The notes under the pieces: model-generated
What the model was told of the DNA's origin: nothing
The model's input: the letters and a program-made list of their open reading frames with translations, nothing else
Database searches by the model: none
Origin: CAVSRC01 sp963750065
GTDB taxonomy: Bacteria > Pseudomonadota > Alphaproteobacteria > Rhizobiales > Kaistiaceae
Direction of reading: 5' to 3'
DNA: 64,000 nt
NCBI GenBank assembly: GCA_963750065.1
Contig: CAVVPK010000019.1
Location: 124,001-188,000, forward strand
Translations under genes and position numbers: made by a program
In this document: one piece after another, positions 35,586 through 44,170 of the stretch
Layout of the letters: each line of letters opens with the position of its first letter
Position numbering within the stretch: position 1 is the first letter of the stretch

Positions 35586-35833
35586 TGGTCGACATCAATC
35601 AGTTGCCGACGCGCCGGCCCTTCTTCCGCCGTCGCAAGACCTGTCCGTTCTCCGGCGCCAACGCGCCCAAGATCGACTACAAGGACGTGCGCCTGCTGCA
35701 GCGCTACATCTCAGAGCGCGGCAAGATCGTGCCGTCGCGCATCACCGCGGTGTCGGCGCCCAAGCAGCGCGAGCTGGCGCGGGCGATCAAGCGGGCACGC
35801 TTCCTCGGCCTGCTGCCGTATGTGATTAAGTAG
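35585..35833 (+). CDS. rpsR: 30S ribosomal protein S18
   Basis: S18 is the partner of S6 on the 30S platform. The 82-residue protein has the family core RRPFFRRRKTCPFSG, K-I-D-Y-K-D-V-R-L-L-Q-R-Y and the very conserved LARAIKRARFLGLLPY near the C-terminus. The size is normal. Its start overlaps the rpsF stop (TGATG), consistent with equal production. A long inverted repeat follows before the DUF2232 gene. Confidence 0.98.
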   Translation: MVDINQLPTRRPFFRRRKTCPFSGANAPKIDYKDVRLLQRYISERGKIVPSRITAVSAPKQRELARAIKRARFLGLLPYVIK

Positions 35834-35846
35834 GCAGGCGACATCA

Positions 35847-35891
35847 GGCAGTCGGCAGTCGGACCAAACCGATTGCCGACCGCCGACTGCC
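35847..35891. repeat. 16-bp inverted repeat between rpsR and the DUF2232 gene
   Basis: Bases 35847-35862 pair with 35876-35891 at 15 of 16 positions around a 13-base loop; each arm contains the unit GGCAGTCGG or its complement. No T run follows, so it is not a classical terminator. It could be an attenuator, an RNA stability element that lowers expression of the distal genes, or a dispersed palindrome. Confidence 0.6.
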
Positions 35892-35960
35892 AGTCTCAGT
35901 TGGGGAACGGCTGGCGCGTGTGCTCGACCCTCCCCTAACCGCTCGAAAGGCGGGACAGCG

Positions 35961-36911
35961 ATGGTGCAGACGATCCTGGTTGGTATTGCTGCCGGCATAG
36001 CCGCGGCGCTCATGTTTCTGGCGCCGATCGGCGGCACGATTCTCGCGTTCCCGCTCTTCATTCTCACCGGACTGCCCATCGCGCTTGCCGGCCTCGGCTG
36101 GGGCACGGCGGCCGGCGCCACGGCCGTGTTCGCCGGCACCGCGGCGATCTTCCTGGCGCTGTCGGATATCGGCGCGGCTGCCTTCCTGCTGCTGTTCGCC
36201 GCCCCGGTCTTCTGGGTCGCCCGCCTCGCTTTGATGTCACGGCCGGCCGCTGGCGCACAGCCTGATGCACCCCGCGAGTGGTATCCGCTCGGCCGCCTGC
36301 TGATGCATCTGGCCGGCGCCGCCGCCATCGGCGTCGTTCTCGTCGGTTTTCTCATCGGCTTCGACCGCGCCACGATGACCCCCGAGATTACCCAGGCGCT
36401 GGTGCAGCTCTTTTCCGCGATGCAGACCACGGGGGCGCCGCCGACGGCCGCCGATCTGGCGCCGTTCGTGCAGTTCTACCTCACCATCATGCCCTTCACC
36501 GTCACCGCCATCATGGTCTTCATACTCACCTTCGACCTGTGGCTGGGCGCCGTGGTGGCGCGCGCCTCCGGTCGCCTGCAGCGGCCGCGCGAGACGCTGT
36601 GGGGCGTCGACCTGCCGAACCAGGCGCTGGTTGCGCTGGCCGGCGTCACCCTGCTTGCCTTCCTGCCGGGCCCCGGCGGCGAGATCGCGCGCGTGTTCAG
36701 CGGCGCGCTGGCCGGTGCGGCGGCGTTGACCGGGCTGGCGGTGCTGCATGCGCTGACTGCCGGCCTTGGCGGCCGCACGGTGCTTCTCGTCGTCGTCTAC
36801 ATGCTGATTCTGTTCTCCGGCCTGCCGCTCATCCTCTTCGCCCTGCTGGCGGTCGCCGAAGCCCTGTTCCATCTCCGCGCCCGCCGCTTCAAGGGCGTGC
36901 CGCCGCAATGA
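35961..36911 (+). CDS. DUF2232 integral membrane protein
   Basis: The 316-residue protein is almost wholly hydrophobic, with about eight to nine predicted helices starting MVQTILVGIAAGIAAALMFLAP, and a soluble loop around residues 140-175. Proteins of this DUF2232 (YybS-like) type sit between rpsR and rplI in many Alphaproteobacteria, which is the context here. Its function is not known; some relatives resemble substrate-binding membrane components. rplI follows after 29 bases. Confidence 0.85.
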   Translation: MVQTILVGIAAGIAAALMFLAPIGGTILAFPLFILTGLPIALAGLGWGTAAGATAVFAGTAAIFLALSDIGAAAFLLLFAAPVFWVARLALMSRPAAGAQPDAPREWYPLGRLLMHLAGAAAIGVVLVGFLIGFDRATMTPEITQALVQLFSAMQTTGAPPTAADLAPFVQFYLTIMPFTVTAIMVFILTFDLWLGAVVARASGRLQRPRETLWGVDLPNQALVALAGVTLLAFLPGPGGEIARVFSGALAGAAALTGLAVLHALTAGLGGRTVLLVVVYMLILFSGLPLILFALLAVAEALFHLRARRFKGVPPQ

Positions 36912-36940
36912 ACCGACCCCCGTCAACGGAGTGAACTCAA

Positions 36941-37531
36941 ATGGAAGTCATCCTGCTTGAACGCATCGCCCGGCTCGGCCAGATGGGCGACGTCGTGCGC
37001 GTGCGCGACGGCTATGCCCGCAACTTCCTGCTGCCGCAGGGCAAGGCGCTGCGCTCCAATGCCGATAACCGCAAGCGTTTCGAGGCCGAGAAGGTCCAGT
37101 TCGAGGCCCGCGACCTGGAACGCCGTCAGGAGGCCGAGGCGGTCGCCGCCAAGCTCGAAGGCCAGTCCTTCGTGCTCATCCGCCAGGCGGGCGAGACCGG
37201 CCAGCTCTACGGTTCGGTCACCACGCGCGACCTGGCCGACGCCATGGGTGCCGGCGGTTTCAGTGTCAACCGCAGCCAGATCGCCCTCAACCAGCCGATC
37301 AAGACCATCGGCATGCACACGATCCTCATCGCTCTCCACGCCGAGGTCGACGCCCATATCGTCGCCAATGTGGCGCGCAGCGAGGACGAGGCCGCGCGTC
37401 AGGCGGGCGGCGAGGACGTGACTTTGGCCGGCGCCGGCGAGGCGGAAGAAGAAGAGGCCGAAGCCGAGGGCAACGAAGCCGCGGCGGACGGCGACGAGGC
37501 CGCCGAGACGGAAGAAACCGCGGAATCCTGA
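36941..37531 (+). CDS. rplI: 50S ribosomal protein L9
   Basis: L9 binds 23S rRNA near the L1 stalk and reaches toward the next ribosome. The 196-residue protein has the N-terminal domain MEVILLERIARLGQMGDVVRVRDGYARNFLLPQGKAL, the long helix, and the C-terminal domain ending near residue 150. A 40-residue acidic tail (Glu, Asp and Ala only in long stretches) follows. The tail is longer than in E. coli but common in this group. It closes the rpsF operon; dnaB, which often follows, is 14 kb away. Confidence 0.97.
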   Translation: MEVILLERIARLGQMGDVVRVRDGYARNFLLPQGKALRSNADNRKRFEAEKVQFEARDLERRQEAEAVAAKLEGQSFVLIRQAGETGQLYGSVTTRDLADAMGAGGFSVNRSQIALNQPIKTIGMHTILIALHAEVDAHIVANVARSEDEAARQAGGEDVTLAGAGEAEEEEAEAEGNEAAADGDEAAETEETAES

Positions 37532-37576
37532 CGCCACCGCAATGGGTTGAGATCAAACCCAAATCAGGACTATCAT

Positions 37577-37602
37577 CCGCCGGCGCCACGGGTCGCCGGC
37601 GG
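37577..37602. terminator. GC-rich hairpin after rplI
   Basis: CCGCCGGCG (37577-37585) and CGCCGGCGG (37594-37602) form a perfect 9-bp stem with an eight-base loop. It lies 46 bases after the rplI stop and 49 before cfa. There is no T run, so termination would be weak or Rho-dependent. Confidence 0.45.
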
Positions 37603-37650
37603 GCAATTCGCGGCAGGGGAAGGGCATCGACTGCCCGGGGCTGATACCCG

Positions 37651-38964
37651 ATGAATTCCACACTGAAGTCTTATCTGACAAAGGCCATTCGCAAGGGATC
37701 GCTGGAAGTCGTCGACGCCGAGGGCAAGACATATGCCTTCGGCGACGGGCGACCGGAGGCCGTGCGCGTGCGCTTCACCAGCGCCGAGGCCGAGTCGGTT
37801 GTCATCCGCGATCCCGATCTCAGGCTCGGCGAAGCGTTCTCTGACGGCCGCCTGATCGTCGAGCAGGGGTCGATCTTCGACTTCCTGATGGTGATCTTCG
37901 AGAACTTCGACAATGCGCTACCGCCGTTGCCGATGATCGCCATCGGCGCCTGGCGGCTGGCCACCCGCCGCTTCCGGCAGATGAACTCGCTCAGCCGGTC
38001 GCGCAAGAACATCCATGCCCACTACGACCTCGACGGACGGCTCTATTCGCTCTTCCTCGGCGCCGACCTGCAATATTCCTGCGCCTATTGGGAAGACGGC
38101 GTCACCAACCTCGACGAGGCGCAGCTTGCCAAGAAACGCCATCTGGCCGCCAAGCTGAACCTGCGGCCGGGCCAGCGCGTGCTCGACATCGGTTGCGGCT
38201 GGGGCGGGCTCGGCCTCTATCTCGCCGAGCATTGCGGCGTCGAGGTCGTCGGCGTGACGCTTTCGGAGGAGCAGCACGCGGTCGCCAATCGCCGCGCCGA
38301 GGCGCTCGGCCTCAAGGACAAGGCCAAGTTTCTGCTGCAGGACTACCGCAAGGTGGAAGGGCCGTTCGACCGCATCGTCTCGGTCGGCATGTTCGAGCAT
38401 GTCGGCGTCGGCTATTTCCGCGCCTTCTTCCGGGTCTGCCGCAACCTGCTGGCCGACGACGGCTCGATGGTGCTGCACTCCATCGGCCGCACCGACGGGC
38501 CGGGCGATACCAGCGCGTGGATCCAGCGCTACATCTTCCCCGGCGGCTACATCCCGGCGATCTCCGAGGTCATCCCGGCGGTGCAGAAGGAAAAGCTCTA
38601 CATCACCGATATGGAGATCCTCCGCCTGCACTACGCCAAGACGCTGCAGGCGTGGCGCGAGACCTTCCTCGCCCATCGCGACGAGGTGGTGGCGGTCTAT
38701 GACGAGCGCTTCTGCCGCATCTGGGAGTTCTACCTCGCCGCCTCCCAGGCCGCCTTCGAGATCGGGCTGATGATGAACTTCCAGATCCAGCTCACCCGGA
38801 ACCAGATGGCCGTGCCGCTGACGCGCAACTACATGTTCGCCAACGAGGAGGCGCTGCGCGCCCGAGACGGCGAACTCGCTGGTGCCGCCGCTGAAGATGG
38901 CGGGGGAATAGCCCCCTCGCCTTTCCTCAGGCCAGGTGCAGCGACCAGATCAGCGCCACGCTGA
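37651..38964 (+). CDS. cfa: Cyclopropane-fatty-acyl-phospholipid synthase family methyltransferase
   Basis: Cfa-type enzymes methylenate double bonds of membrane lipids with SAM. The 437-residue protein has the N-terminal lipid-binding region (FGDGRPEAVRVRF). From about residue 110 comes the family stretch SRKNIHAHYDLDG, then YSCAYWEDG, the SAM motif L-D-I-G-C-G-W-G-G-L and the later F-P-G-G-Y-I-P. The length suits the family. The last 12 codons overlap the end of the opposing yeiH gene by 38 bases. The extra C-terminus (from about residue 410) is not conserved. Confidence 0.9.
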   Translation: MNSTLKSYLTKAIRKGSLEVVDAEGKTYAFGDGRPEAVRVRFTSAEAESVVIRDPDLRLGEAFSDGRLIVEQGSIFDFLMVIFENFDNALPPLPMIAIGAWRLATRRFRQMNSLSRSRKNIHAHYDLDGRLYSLFLGADLQYSCAYWEDGVTNLDEAQLAKKRHLAAKLNLRPGQRVLDIGCGWGGLGLYLAEHCGVEVVGVTLSEEQHAVANRRAEALGLKDKAKFLLQDYRKVEGPFDRIVSVGMFEHVGVGYFRAFFRVCRNLLADDGSMVLHSIGRTDGPGDTSAWIQRYIFPGGYIPAISEVIPAVQKEKLYITDMEILRLHYAKTLQAWRETFLAHRDEVVAVYDERFCRIWEFYLAASQAAFEIGLMMNFQIQLTRNQMAVPLTRNYMFANEEALRARDGELAGAAAEDGGGIAPSPFLRPGAATRSAPR

Positions 38965-39937
38965 TCGTGCCCAGCACCAGCAGCGACAGCACCACGGCCG
39001 CGGTCACCCGCCCGCCGGCATTGGCGACGCTGCGCACGTCGACGCCGAGCCCCAGCGCGGCCATCGAGACGATGGTGAGCCAGGTGGCGACGGTGGCGGT
39101 CGGCCCGAGCACCACGGCGGGAATGGCGCCCGCCGAGCGCAGCATCATCAGCACCAGAAAGCCGACGACGAACAGCGGCACCATCTGGTTGAGGCTCGGC
39201 CGGCGCCCTTCCGCGTCCCGCCGCCCGAGTGAGAGCACGATCACCACCGGCCCCAGCATGAGCACGCGGACGAGCTTGACCAGCGTGCCGACATGGACGC
39301 TCAAGGTCGCCACCGGCGCGGTCGCCGCGATCACCTGCGGCACGGCATAGACGGTCAGGCCCGCCAGCACGCCATATTGCGTGTCGGAGAGATGCAGCAG
39401 CGGCACGAGTAGCGGCAGCAGCAGCACGACGACGACGCCCAGAACCGCCGTGAAGGCGATCGAAGAAGCAATGTCGCCGGCGGTGGCGCCGATCACCGGG
39501 GCGGCGGCAACGATCGCCGAATTGCCGCAGATGGAATTGCCGCAGGCGACTAGCGTCGCCAGCTTGTGCTCGAGCCCCAGCGCCCGGCCGATGCCATAGC
39601 TGGCGGTGATGGCGATGACGACCACGCCGACGATGCCGGCAAGCAGCATCGGCCCTGCGGCCATCACCGCCCGCGCGCTCACCGAGGCGCCGAGAAGCAC
39701 GACGGCGATCTCGAGCAGGGTCTTGGCGCTGAAGCGGATGCCGAGGCTGAAGCGGTCGTCCGGTCGCATGATCGAGCGCACGGCCGTGCCGATGAGGATC
39801 GCCAGCACCAGGCTCTCCAGCCAGGCGCGCCCGAACAGGTGGGCCTCGACCGCCTGCAGGCCGACGGCAGCCACGGTGACGACGATACTGAGGGCCGTGC
39901 CGGGCAGAAGGGGCAGGACACGCGCGGCGAATCGCAT
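38927..39937 (-). CDS. yeiH: YeiH family (UPF0324) membrane protein, putative sulfate/anion transporter
   Basis: The 336-residue protein has about ten transmembrane helices and the family hallmarks G-I-R-F-S-A-K-T-L-L-E-I-A-V-V-L-L-G, A-C-G-N-S-I-C-G-N-S-A-I and Y-A-V-P-Q-V. YeiH proteins are thought to move small anions, and evidence is limited. The start is ATG 39937; an upstream TTG is less likely. It is divergent from a LysR gene, the usual YeiH-YeiE-type pairing. Its 3' end overlaps cfa on the other strand. Confidence 0.9.
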   Translation of the reverse strand: MRFAARVLPLLPGTALSIVVTVAAVGLQAVEAHLFGRAWLESLVLAILIGTAVRSIMRPDDRFSLGIRFSAKTLLEIAVVLLGASVSARAVMAAGPMLLAGIVGVVVIAITASYGIGRALGLEHKLATLVACGNSICGNSAIVAAAPVIGATAGDIASSIAFTAVLGVVVVLLLPLLVPLLHLSDTQYGVLAGLTVYAVPQVIAATAPVATLSVHVGTLVKLVRVLMLGPVVIVLSLGRRDAEGRRPSLNQMVPLFVVGFLVLMMLRSAGAIPAVVLGPTATVATWLTIVSMAALGLGVDVRSVANAGGRVTAAVVLSLLVLGTISVALIWSLHLA

Positions 39938-40016
39938 GGGATTGGGCGGCTCCGCTTGAAGGAAGCGGCACAATCGCCCGAGCCCGTCTGTTCAATCCAT
40001 CGAAATTCATGCTATG

Positions 40017-40041
40017 TTTCATTCGATTCAATCGAATGAAA
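40017..40041. promoter_or_regulatory. Perfect 25-base palindrome, probable LysR operator
   Basis: TTTCATTCGATT (40017-40028) and AATCGAATGAAA (40030-40041) are exact reverse complements around a single C. The site ends two bases before the ATG at 40044, inside the yeiH/LysR divergent gap. Binding by the adjacent LysR protein, with autorepression, is the natural inference. Confidence 0.7.
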
Positions 40042-40043
40042 TC

Positions 40044-40943
40044 ATGACCCTCGACCAGCTCCGCATCTTCGTCGCCGTCGCCGAGCGCGAGCACCTCACC
40101 CGGGCGGCGGAAGCGCTCAACCTGACCCCGTCGGCGGTCAGTTCGGCGGTGCGCGTGCTCGAGGACCGCTACGGCGCCGCCCTCTTCCACCGGGTCGGCC
40201 GGCGCATCGAACTCACCGAGGCGGGACGCATCTTCCTGACCGAAGCCCAGGCGACGCTGGCGCGGGCCGCGGCGGCGGAGCTGGTGCTGTCGGAGCTCGG
40301 CGGCCTCAGGCGCGGTTCGCTTACCGTGCAGGCCAGCCAGACCATCGCCAGCTACTGGCTGCCGGCGCGCGTGGTGCGCTTCCACGCCGCCCATCCGGGC
40401 ATCGACCTCAAGCTGTCGGTCGGCAATACCGAGACGGTCACCAAGGCGGTGATCGACGGCAGCGCCGAGCTCGGCCTGGTGGAAGGCGCCATCGACGCGC
40501 CGGCGCTCTCGGCGCGGTCCGTCGCCCGCGACCGGGTCATCGTGGTGGTGGCGCCCTCTCACCCCTGGGCCGGGCGGCGGGACCTGCCGGCAGACGAAAT
40601 CCTCGCCCAGCCCTGGGTGCTGCGCGAGCCCGGCTCAGGCACGCGCTCGGCCTTCGAAACGGCGCTGACGCGCGTCGGCATCGACCCGGCGCGGCTCGCC
40701 ATCGCCCTCGAACTGCCGTCCAACGAGGCCGTGCGCTCGGTGGTCGAACTCGGCGGCGGTGCCACGGTGGTGTCGGAGCTGGTGGTCGCGGCCTATCTCG
40801 CCGCCGGACGGCTGGTGCACGTCCCCTTCGCTATCCCGGAGCGCGCCTTCCTGCTGCTCTGCCACAAGGAGCGCTACCGCACCAAGGCGAGCCTCGCCTT
40901 CGCGGCGATGCTCGGCGAGAGACGTGAGGAGAGGCAGAAATAA
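40044..40943 (+). CDS. LysR family transcriptional regulator (YeiE-like)
   Basis: The 299-residue protein has the LysR winged helix-turn-helix (MTLDQLRIFVAVAEREHLTRAAEALNLTPSAVSSAV) and the two-lobed sensor domain (LTVQASQTIASYWLP, VGNTETV, LREPGSGTRSAFE), of the CysB/YeiE type. I place the start at ATG 40044 because the ATG at 40014 would put the palindrome inside the gene and adds residues not seen in the family. It probably controls the divergent yeiH. Confidence 0.9.
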   Translation: MTLDQLRIFVAVAEREHLTRAAEALNLTPSAVSSAVRVLEDRYGAALFHRVGRRIELTEAGRIFLTEAQATLARAAAAELVLSELGGLRRGSLTVQASQTIASYWLPARVVRFHAAHPGIDLKLSVGNTETVTKAVIDGSAELGLVEGAIDAPALSARSVARDRVIVVVAPSHPWAGRRDLPADEILAQPWVLREPGSGTRSAFETALTRVGIDPARLAIALELPSNEAVRSVVELGGGATVVSELVVAAYLAAGRLVHVPFAIPERAFLLLCHKERYRTKASLAFAAMLGERREERQK

Positions 40944-41002
40944 ATGGACACGGCCGCCACCGCGGTCGGGGGTGACGGCCTGCAATTCGGACGTCTCCGG
41001 CC

Positions 41003-42007
41003 CTAGCAGCCCGCGCCTTTGACCAGCAGGGTCTCGTTGACATAGCGGCCGAGATCCTGCTCGCGGTCGAGCACCTTCATGCTGACCAGTGCCTTGGCCA
41101 GCGTCTTGAGCGCGTCCTGATCGAACTTGCCGGTCGGCGAATAGGCCGGCATCAGCGTGTCATAGAGCTTGGTGACGATATCCTTCGGCGCCTTCATCAC
41201 CGCGGCGGCCTTCTCGATCGCCTCCTCGCGGTTGTCCTTCATCCACTTGATCGTCTCGAACCAGGCCGAGAGGAAATCCTTCACCTCGTCCTGATGCTGC
41301 GAGATCAGGTCGTTGCGGGCGAAGGCGACGTAGAACGGAAACGCCTTCACCACATCGCCGAAGTTGACCAGCGTATTGCCGTTGCCCTTGGCCGCAAGAT
41401 CGAGCGCGGTGGGCAGGTCGGCGACGGCGGCCGGCACCTGGTCGTTGATCTTGCCGTCGCTTATCAGCTTGTCGAGCGGCAGGGCCTTGATGCCGTCAGG
41501 GCCCCAGCCCTTGTCCTGGGAAAGCTGGCCCACCAGCCATGCCGGCAGCGGATCGTTCGGCGCCACGCCCACCGACTTGCCCTTGAGGTCGCCGACCGCC
41601 TTGACGTCGCCGCCCGGCCGCGCGGTCACCACCAGAAGGCTGGGCTTCACCGCCAGGGCCGCCACCGCCGTGTCGGGCGCACCGCCCGGGATGAAAGCAA
41701 ACTCGGTGCCGGAGCCGAGCGCGATCTCCACCGTGCCCTTCTCCAGCGCCTTCTCCAGCTCGGCCGAGCCGTTGAACGTGGCAACCTTCAGGTCGATCTC
41801 GTGTTTGGAGAAGATGCCGAGCTGCTTGCCGATGGCGAGCGGCACGAAGGAGAAGGAATCGCCTTGCGGGTTGCCGACCGTCAGCGTGGTTGCCGCCGAC
41901 GCGGCGGTCGATTGGGTGGCCATGCCGCCCATCGCCAGCACGGCCACGGTCGCAGCTGAAACCAGTGTCTTGCGCATTACAATCGACGCTTTTTCGCGCG
42001 CACGCAT
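41003..42007 (-). CDS. ABC-type substrate-binding protein (NitT/TauT/SsuA-like)
   Basis: This is a predicted periplasmic binding protein of 334 residues with a signal region (MRKTLVSAATVAVLAMGG from residue 11). Its fold resembles the sulfonate/taurine/nitrate group (LTVGNPQGDSFSFVPLAIGKQLGIF and AELEKALEKGTVEIALGSG). ATG 42007 is favoured because AAGGGG lies seven bases upstream; ATG 41977 has no ribosome site. No permease or ATPase is adjacent. It is downstream of two other exported-protein genes, so it may belong to a special system rather than a standard importer. The ligand is unknown. Confidence 0.8.
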   Translation of the reverse strand: MRAREKASIVMRKTLVSAATVAVLAMGGMATQSTAASAATTLTVGNPQGDSFSFVPLAIGKQLGIFSKHEIDLKVATFNGSAELEKALEKGTVEIALGSGTEFAFIPGGAPDTAVAALAVKPSLLVVTARPGGDVKAVGDLKGKSVGVAPNDPLPAWLVGQLSQDKGWGPDGIKALPLDKLISDGKINDQVPAAVADLPTALDLAAKGNGNTLVNFGDVVKAFPFYVAFARNDLISQHQDEVKDFLSAWFETIKWMKDNREEAIEKAAAVMKAPKDIVTKLYDTLMPAYSPTGKFDQDALKTLAKALVSMKVLDREQDLGRYVNETLLVKGAGC

Positions 42008-42100
42008 CTCAGAACCCCTTGATCGAATCGAGCGTCGCCCCGTTCGAAGTCTTGGCGGCAGGCCCTCCTCGCAAAGAAGCGGGCCTGTCGCCCAATCGCG

Positions 42101-43571
42101 TCAGTTGACCGCTGCCTCCGTCACGTGGAAGGCAAAGCGAAAATGCGGCAGGTCCTCGCCTGGATGATCGGCCGCGTAGGTGAGCTGCGGCAGGCGGAAA
42201 TTGTTGGGCCCGTTCTCCTTGCCTTTGTAGATCGCCGGATAGAGGTCGATGGTGTGCCAGCCGGGCTGCGCCGGTGGCATAGAGATGGATCACGACATCG
42301 CCCTGGCTGTTGAAGCCGCACGAATAGCCGATGTAGCTGTTGTCGTAATCGATGGTGAAGATGTTGGCGGTCTCGGTCCAGCCGACGCCCTTCAGGTGAA
42401 TGGTGAAGGGGGTGCCCGCCGGTCCGTGATCGACGCTGAGCGGAAAGGCGGTGGGCTGGATCCACAGCGTGCCGGTCTTCTTCGTCCCGCCGTCATCCAC
42501 CCACAGCGTATGCGATCCGCCAAGGTCGTCCGGCGCATTGACCGCGAATGTCAGCTGCCCCTTGGCGTCCGCCGTTGCCTTGGCGATCGGCTTGGAGGAT
42601 TCCTCCCAGCCGCCACCGCTGACCCGGTTGCCGGTCACCGTCGTCCAGTTGAGCGCATAGGCCTTGCCCGGCGTGAAGCCCGTTCCGCTGACCGTGATCG
42701 GCTTGTCGACCGGCGAGAACGCCGGCGTGACCGTCAGGTCCCCCGGCGGCGGCAGGTTGCGGATTGTGGTCTGGGCCTGTGCCGGCGGCGGCGGTGGCAG
42801 CACCGCATCGCCGGCGGTGATGGTGAAGGGGATGGCGAATTGCGGCCGGTCCGGCTCCGGCGACTGCTGCATGTTGCGATAAGGGAAGGTGAAGCCGCCG
42901 TGGATAACCTCCAGCATATGAAGGCCCGGCTGGCCGGTCGCCGGAATGGTGAAATGCGCCGAGCCGCCGGTCGAAACCGATGAAACCCAGCCGGTATAGT
43001 TGTTGTCGTAGAGCAACTGCCAGCTGTTGTGCAGGCTTCGCCAACCGATCCCCTTCACGTCGACCGTGATCGGTTGCCCGACCGGGCCGCTCTTCGGTGA
43101 CACTGCAACCGTCATGTCGATGTAGAAGCCGGTCTGCGACAGGAGCCGTGTGCCCTGCTGGACGATGACGTCGTGGGTGAAGCCGAAATCGTCCGGCGTC
43201 ACGAAATGCGTCGTGGCAACACCCTTGGCGTCGCTGGTCACCTTGGCGATCTGATAGGCGACGGGCTTGAAGGTGCGGCCGTGATACTCGGCATTGGACA
43301 CGTTCCAACTGCCCTTGACCGTCCGCCAGACGATCTGGACTTGTGTGTTCGCAGGCAGTCCATCCGCAGTGACGGTCACCGGCGTCCCCACTGGCCCGTG
43401 GGTCGGTGACACCTTGATATGTCCAACGAAGCTGCCGGACATTGCGGCCGCCGGAACTTCCGGGCCGAACGAGGATGGCAGCGGGGCAGCCCCCGCTGCC
43501 ACGGCTGATAGGATCAACGATGCAGCCGCCAGGGCAAGCGCCTTGGCGGCCATCCTGAATTGATGGCTCAT
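42101..43571 (-). pseudogene. Exported protein with two tandem Ig-like (TIG/IPT-like) units, frameshifted
   Basis: The protein starts MSHQFRMAAKALALAAASLIL, a signal peptide, then has two repeats of about 200 residues. Unit 1 has G-P-V-G-T-P-V-T-V, then L-L-Y-D-N-N-Y-T-G-W and A-T-G-Q-P-G-L-H. Unit 2 has G-P-A-G-T-P-F-T-I, then I-D-Y-D-N-S-Y-I-G-Y and H-L-Y-A-T-G. A Pro-rich linker joins them. Near 42269 one extra base breaks the frame. Dropping it restores A-T-G-Q-P-G-W-H-T-I-D-L-Y, matching unit 1, and a stop at 42101 for a 489-residue protein. As written, the frame runs on to a stop at 42009 with an unrelated tail. Function unknown. Confidence 0.8.
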
Positions 43572-43608
43572 GGCAGGGGGGACTCCCTATCGCGTCAAAG
43601 GGCAGAGG

Positions 43609-44088
43609 TCAGTCGACGTCGCCTGGAAGGATCGTCAGCTGCGATGTCTTGACGTTGAACGGCGTCCAGTCCTGGGTCGTGCCATCCGGCAACGTCGCCA
43701 CGACCTTGTAGCTCATGCTCCCCGACGGAAAGTCGCCCGGAATCTTCCACGCCCCCGACCAGAAATGGTCCACCGGATCTTTGTGCGGATGGCCACCGTA
43801 CTTCAGGTTGATCGTCTGTCCCGTGGACAGGTCGACGACGAGGCTCTTGACGTCCGTGTCGGTAACCGCGGCTCCGCTGGCGTCCTGAACGCGGACACGG
43901 AACACGACGCCCATCCCGTGCTTGAACTGGCTGGCCAGCACGCAATCCGGGGCGCCCGATCCATCGGGCGGGCTGGTTACCATGTCGCCGGAAAAGAACA
44001 GATGCGGCGTGGCCGCCAGCGCAGCACCGGGCAGGCCGAACATGGCAGCCGTTGCCAGGATTGCAGTGATTCCGCTGAGCCGATTCAT
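43609..44088 (-). CDS. Exported protein of unknown function, first of a three-gene set
   Basis: The 159-residue product has a signal peptide (MNRLSGITAILATAAMFGLPG, with cleavage near ALA-A). The beta-rich mature part has the pattern D-C-V-L-A-S-Q-F-K-H-G-M-G-V-V-F-R-V-R-V and later Y-G-G-H-P-H-K-D-P-V-D-H-F-W-S-G-A-W. The His-rich HPHKD and DHFW suggest metal or haem contact, but this is a guess. ATG 44088 follows GAGGAAGG; ATG 44112 is an alternative. It is 37 bases upstream of the tandem-repeat exported protein and likely co-transcribed with it. No family recognised. Confidence 0.72.
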   Translation of the reverse strand: MNRLSGITAILATAAMFGLPGAALAATPHLFFSGDMVTSPPDGSGAPDCVLASQFKHGMGVVFRVRVQDASGAAVTDTDVKSLVVDLSTGQTINLKYGGHPHKDPVDHFWSGAWKIPGDFPSGSMSYKVVATLPDGTTQDWTPFNVKTSQLTILPGDVD

Positions 44089-44170
44089 GTTGGGCGCCTT
44101 CCTCTTCCTCATTGGGTGTCGCCCCGTATGCGGATATTGTAGGTTGGTGCCGGAGTAATTCAAATCCATA

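Noticed and set aside
42071..42098. Hairpin between the binding-protein gene and the tandem-unit protein gene as a terminator
   Set aside because: The stem is only seven base pairs with a 15-base loop and no T run, so it is too weak to call.
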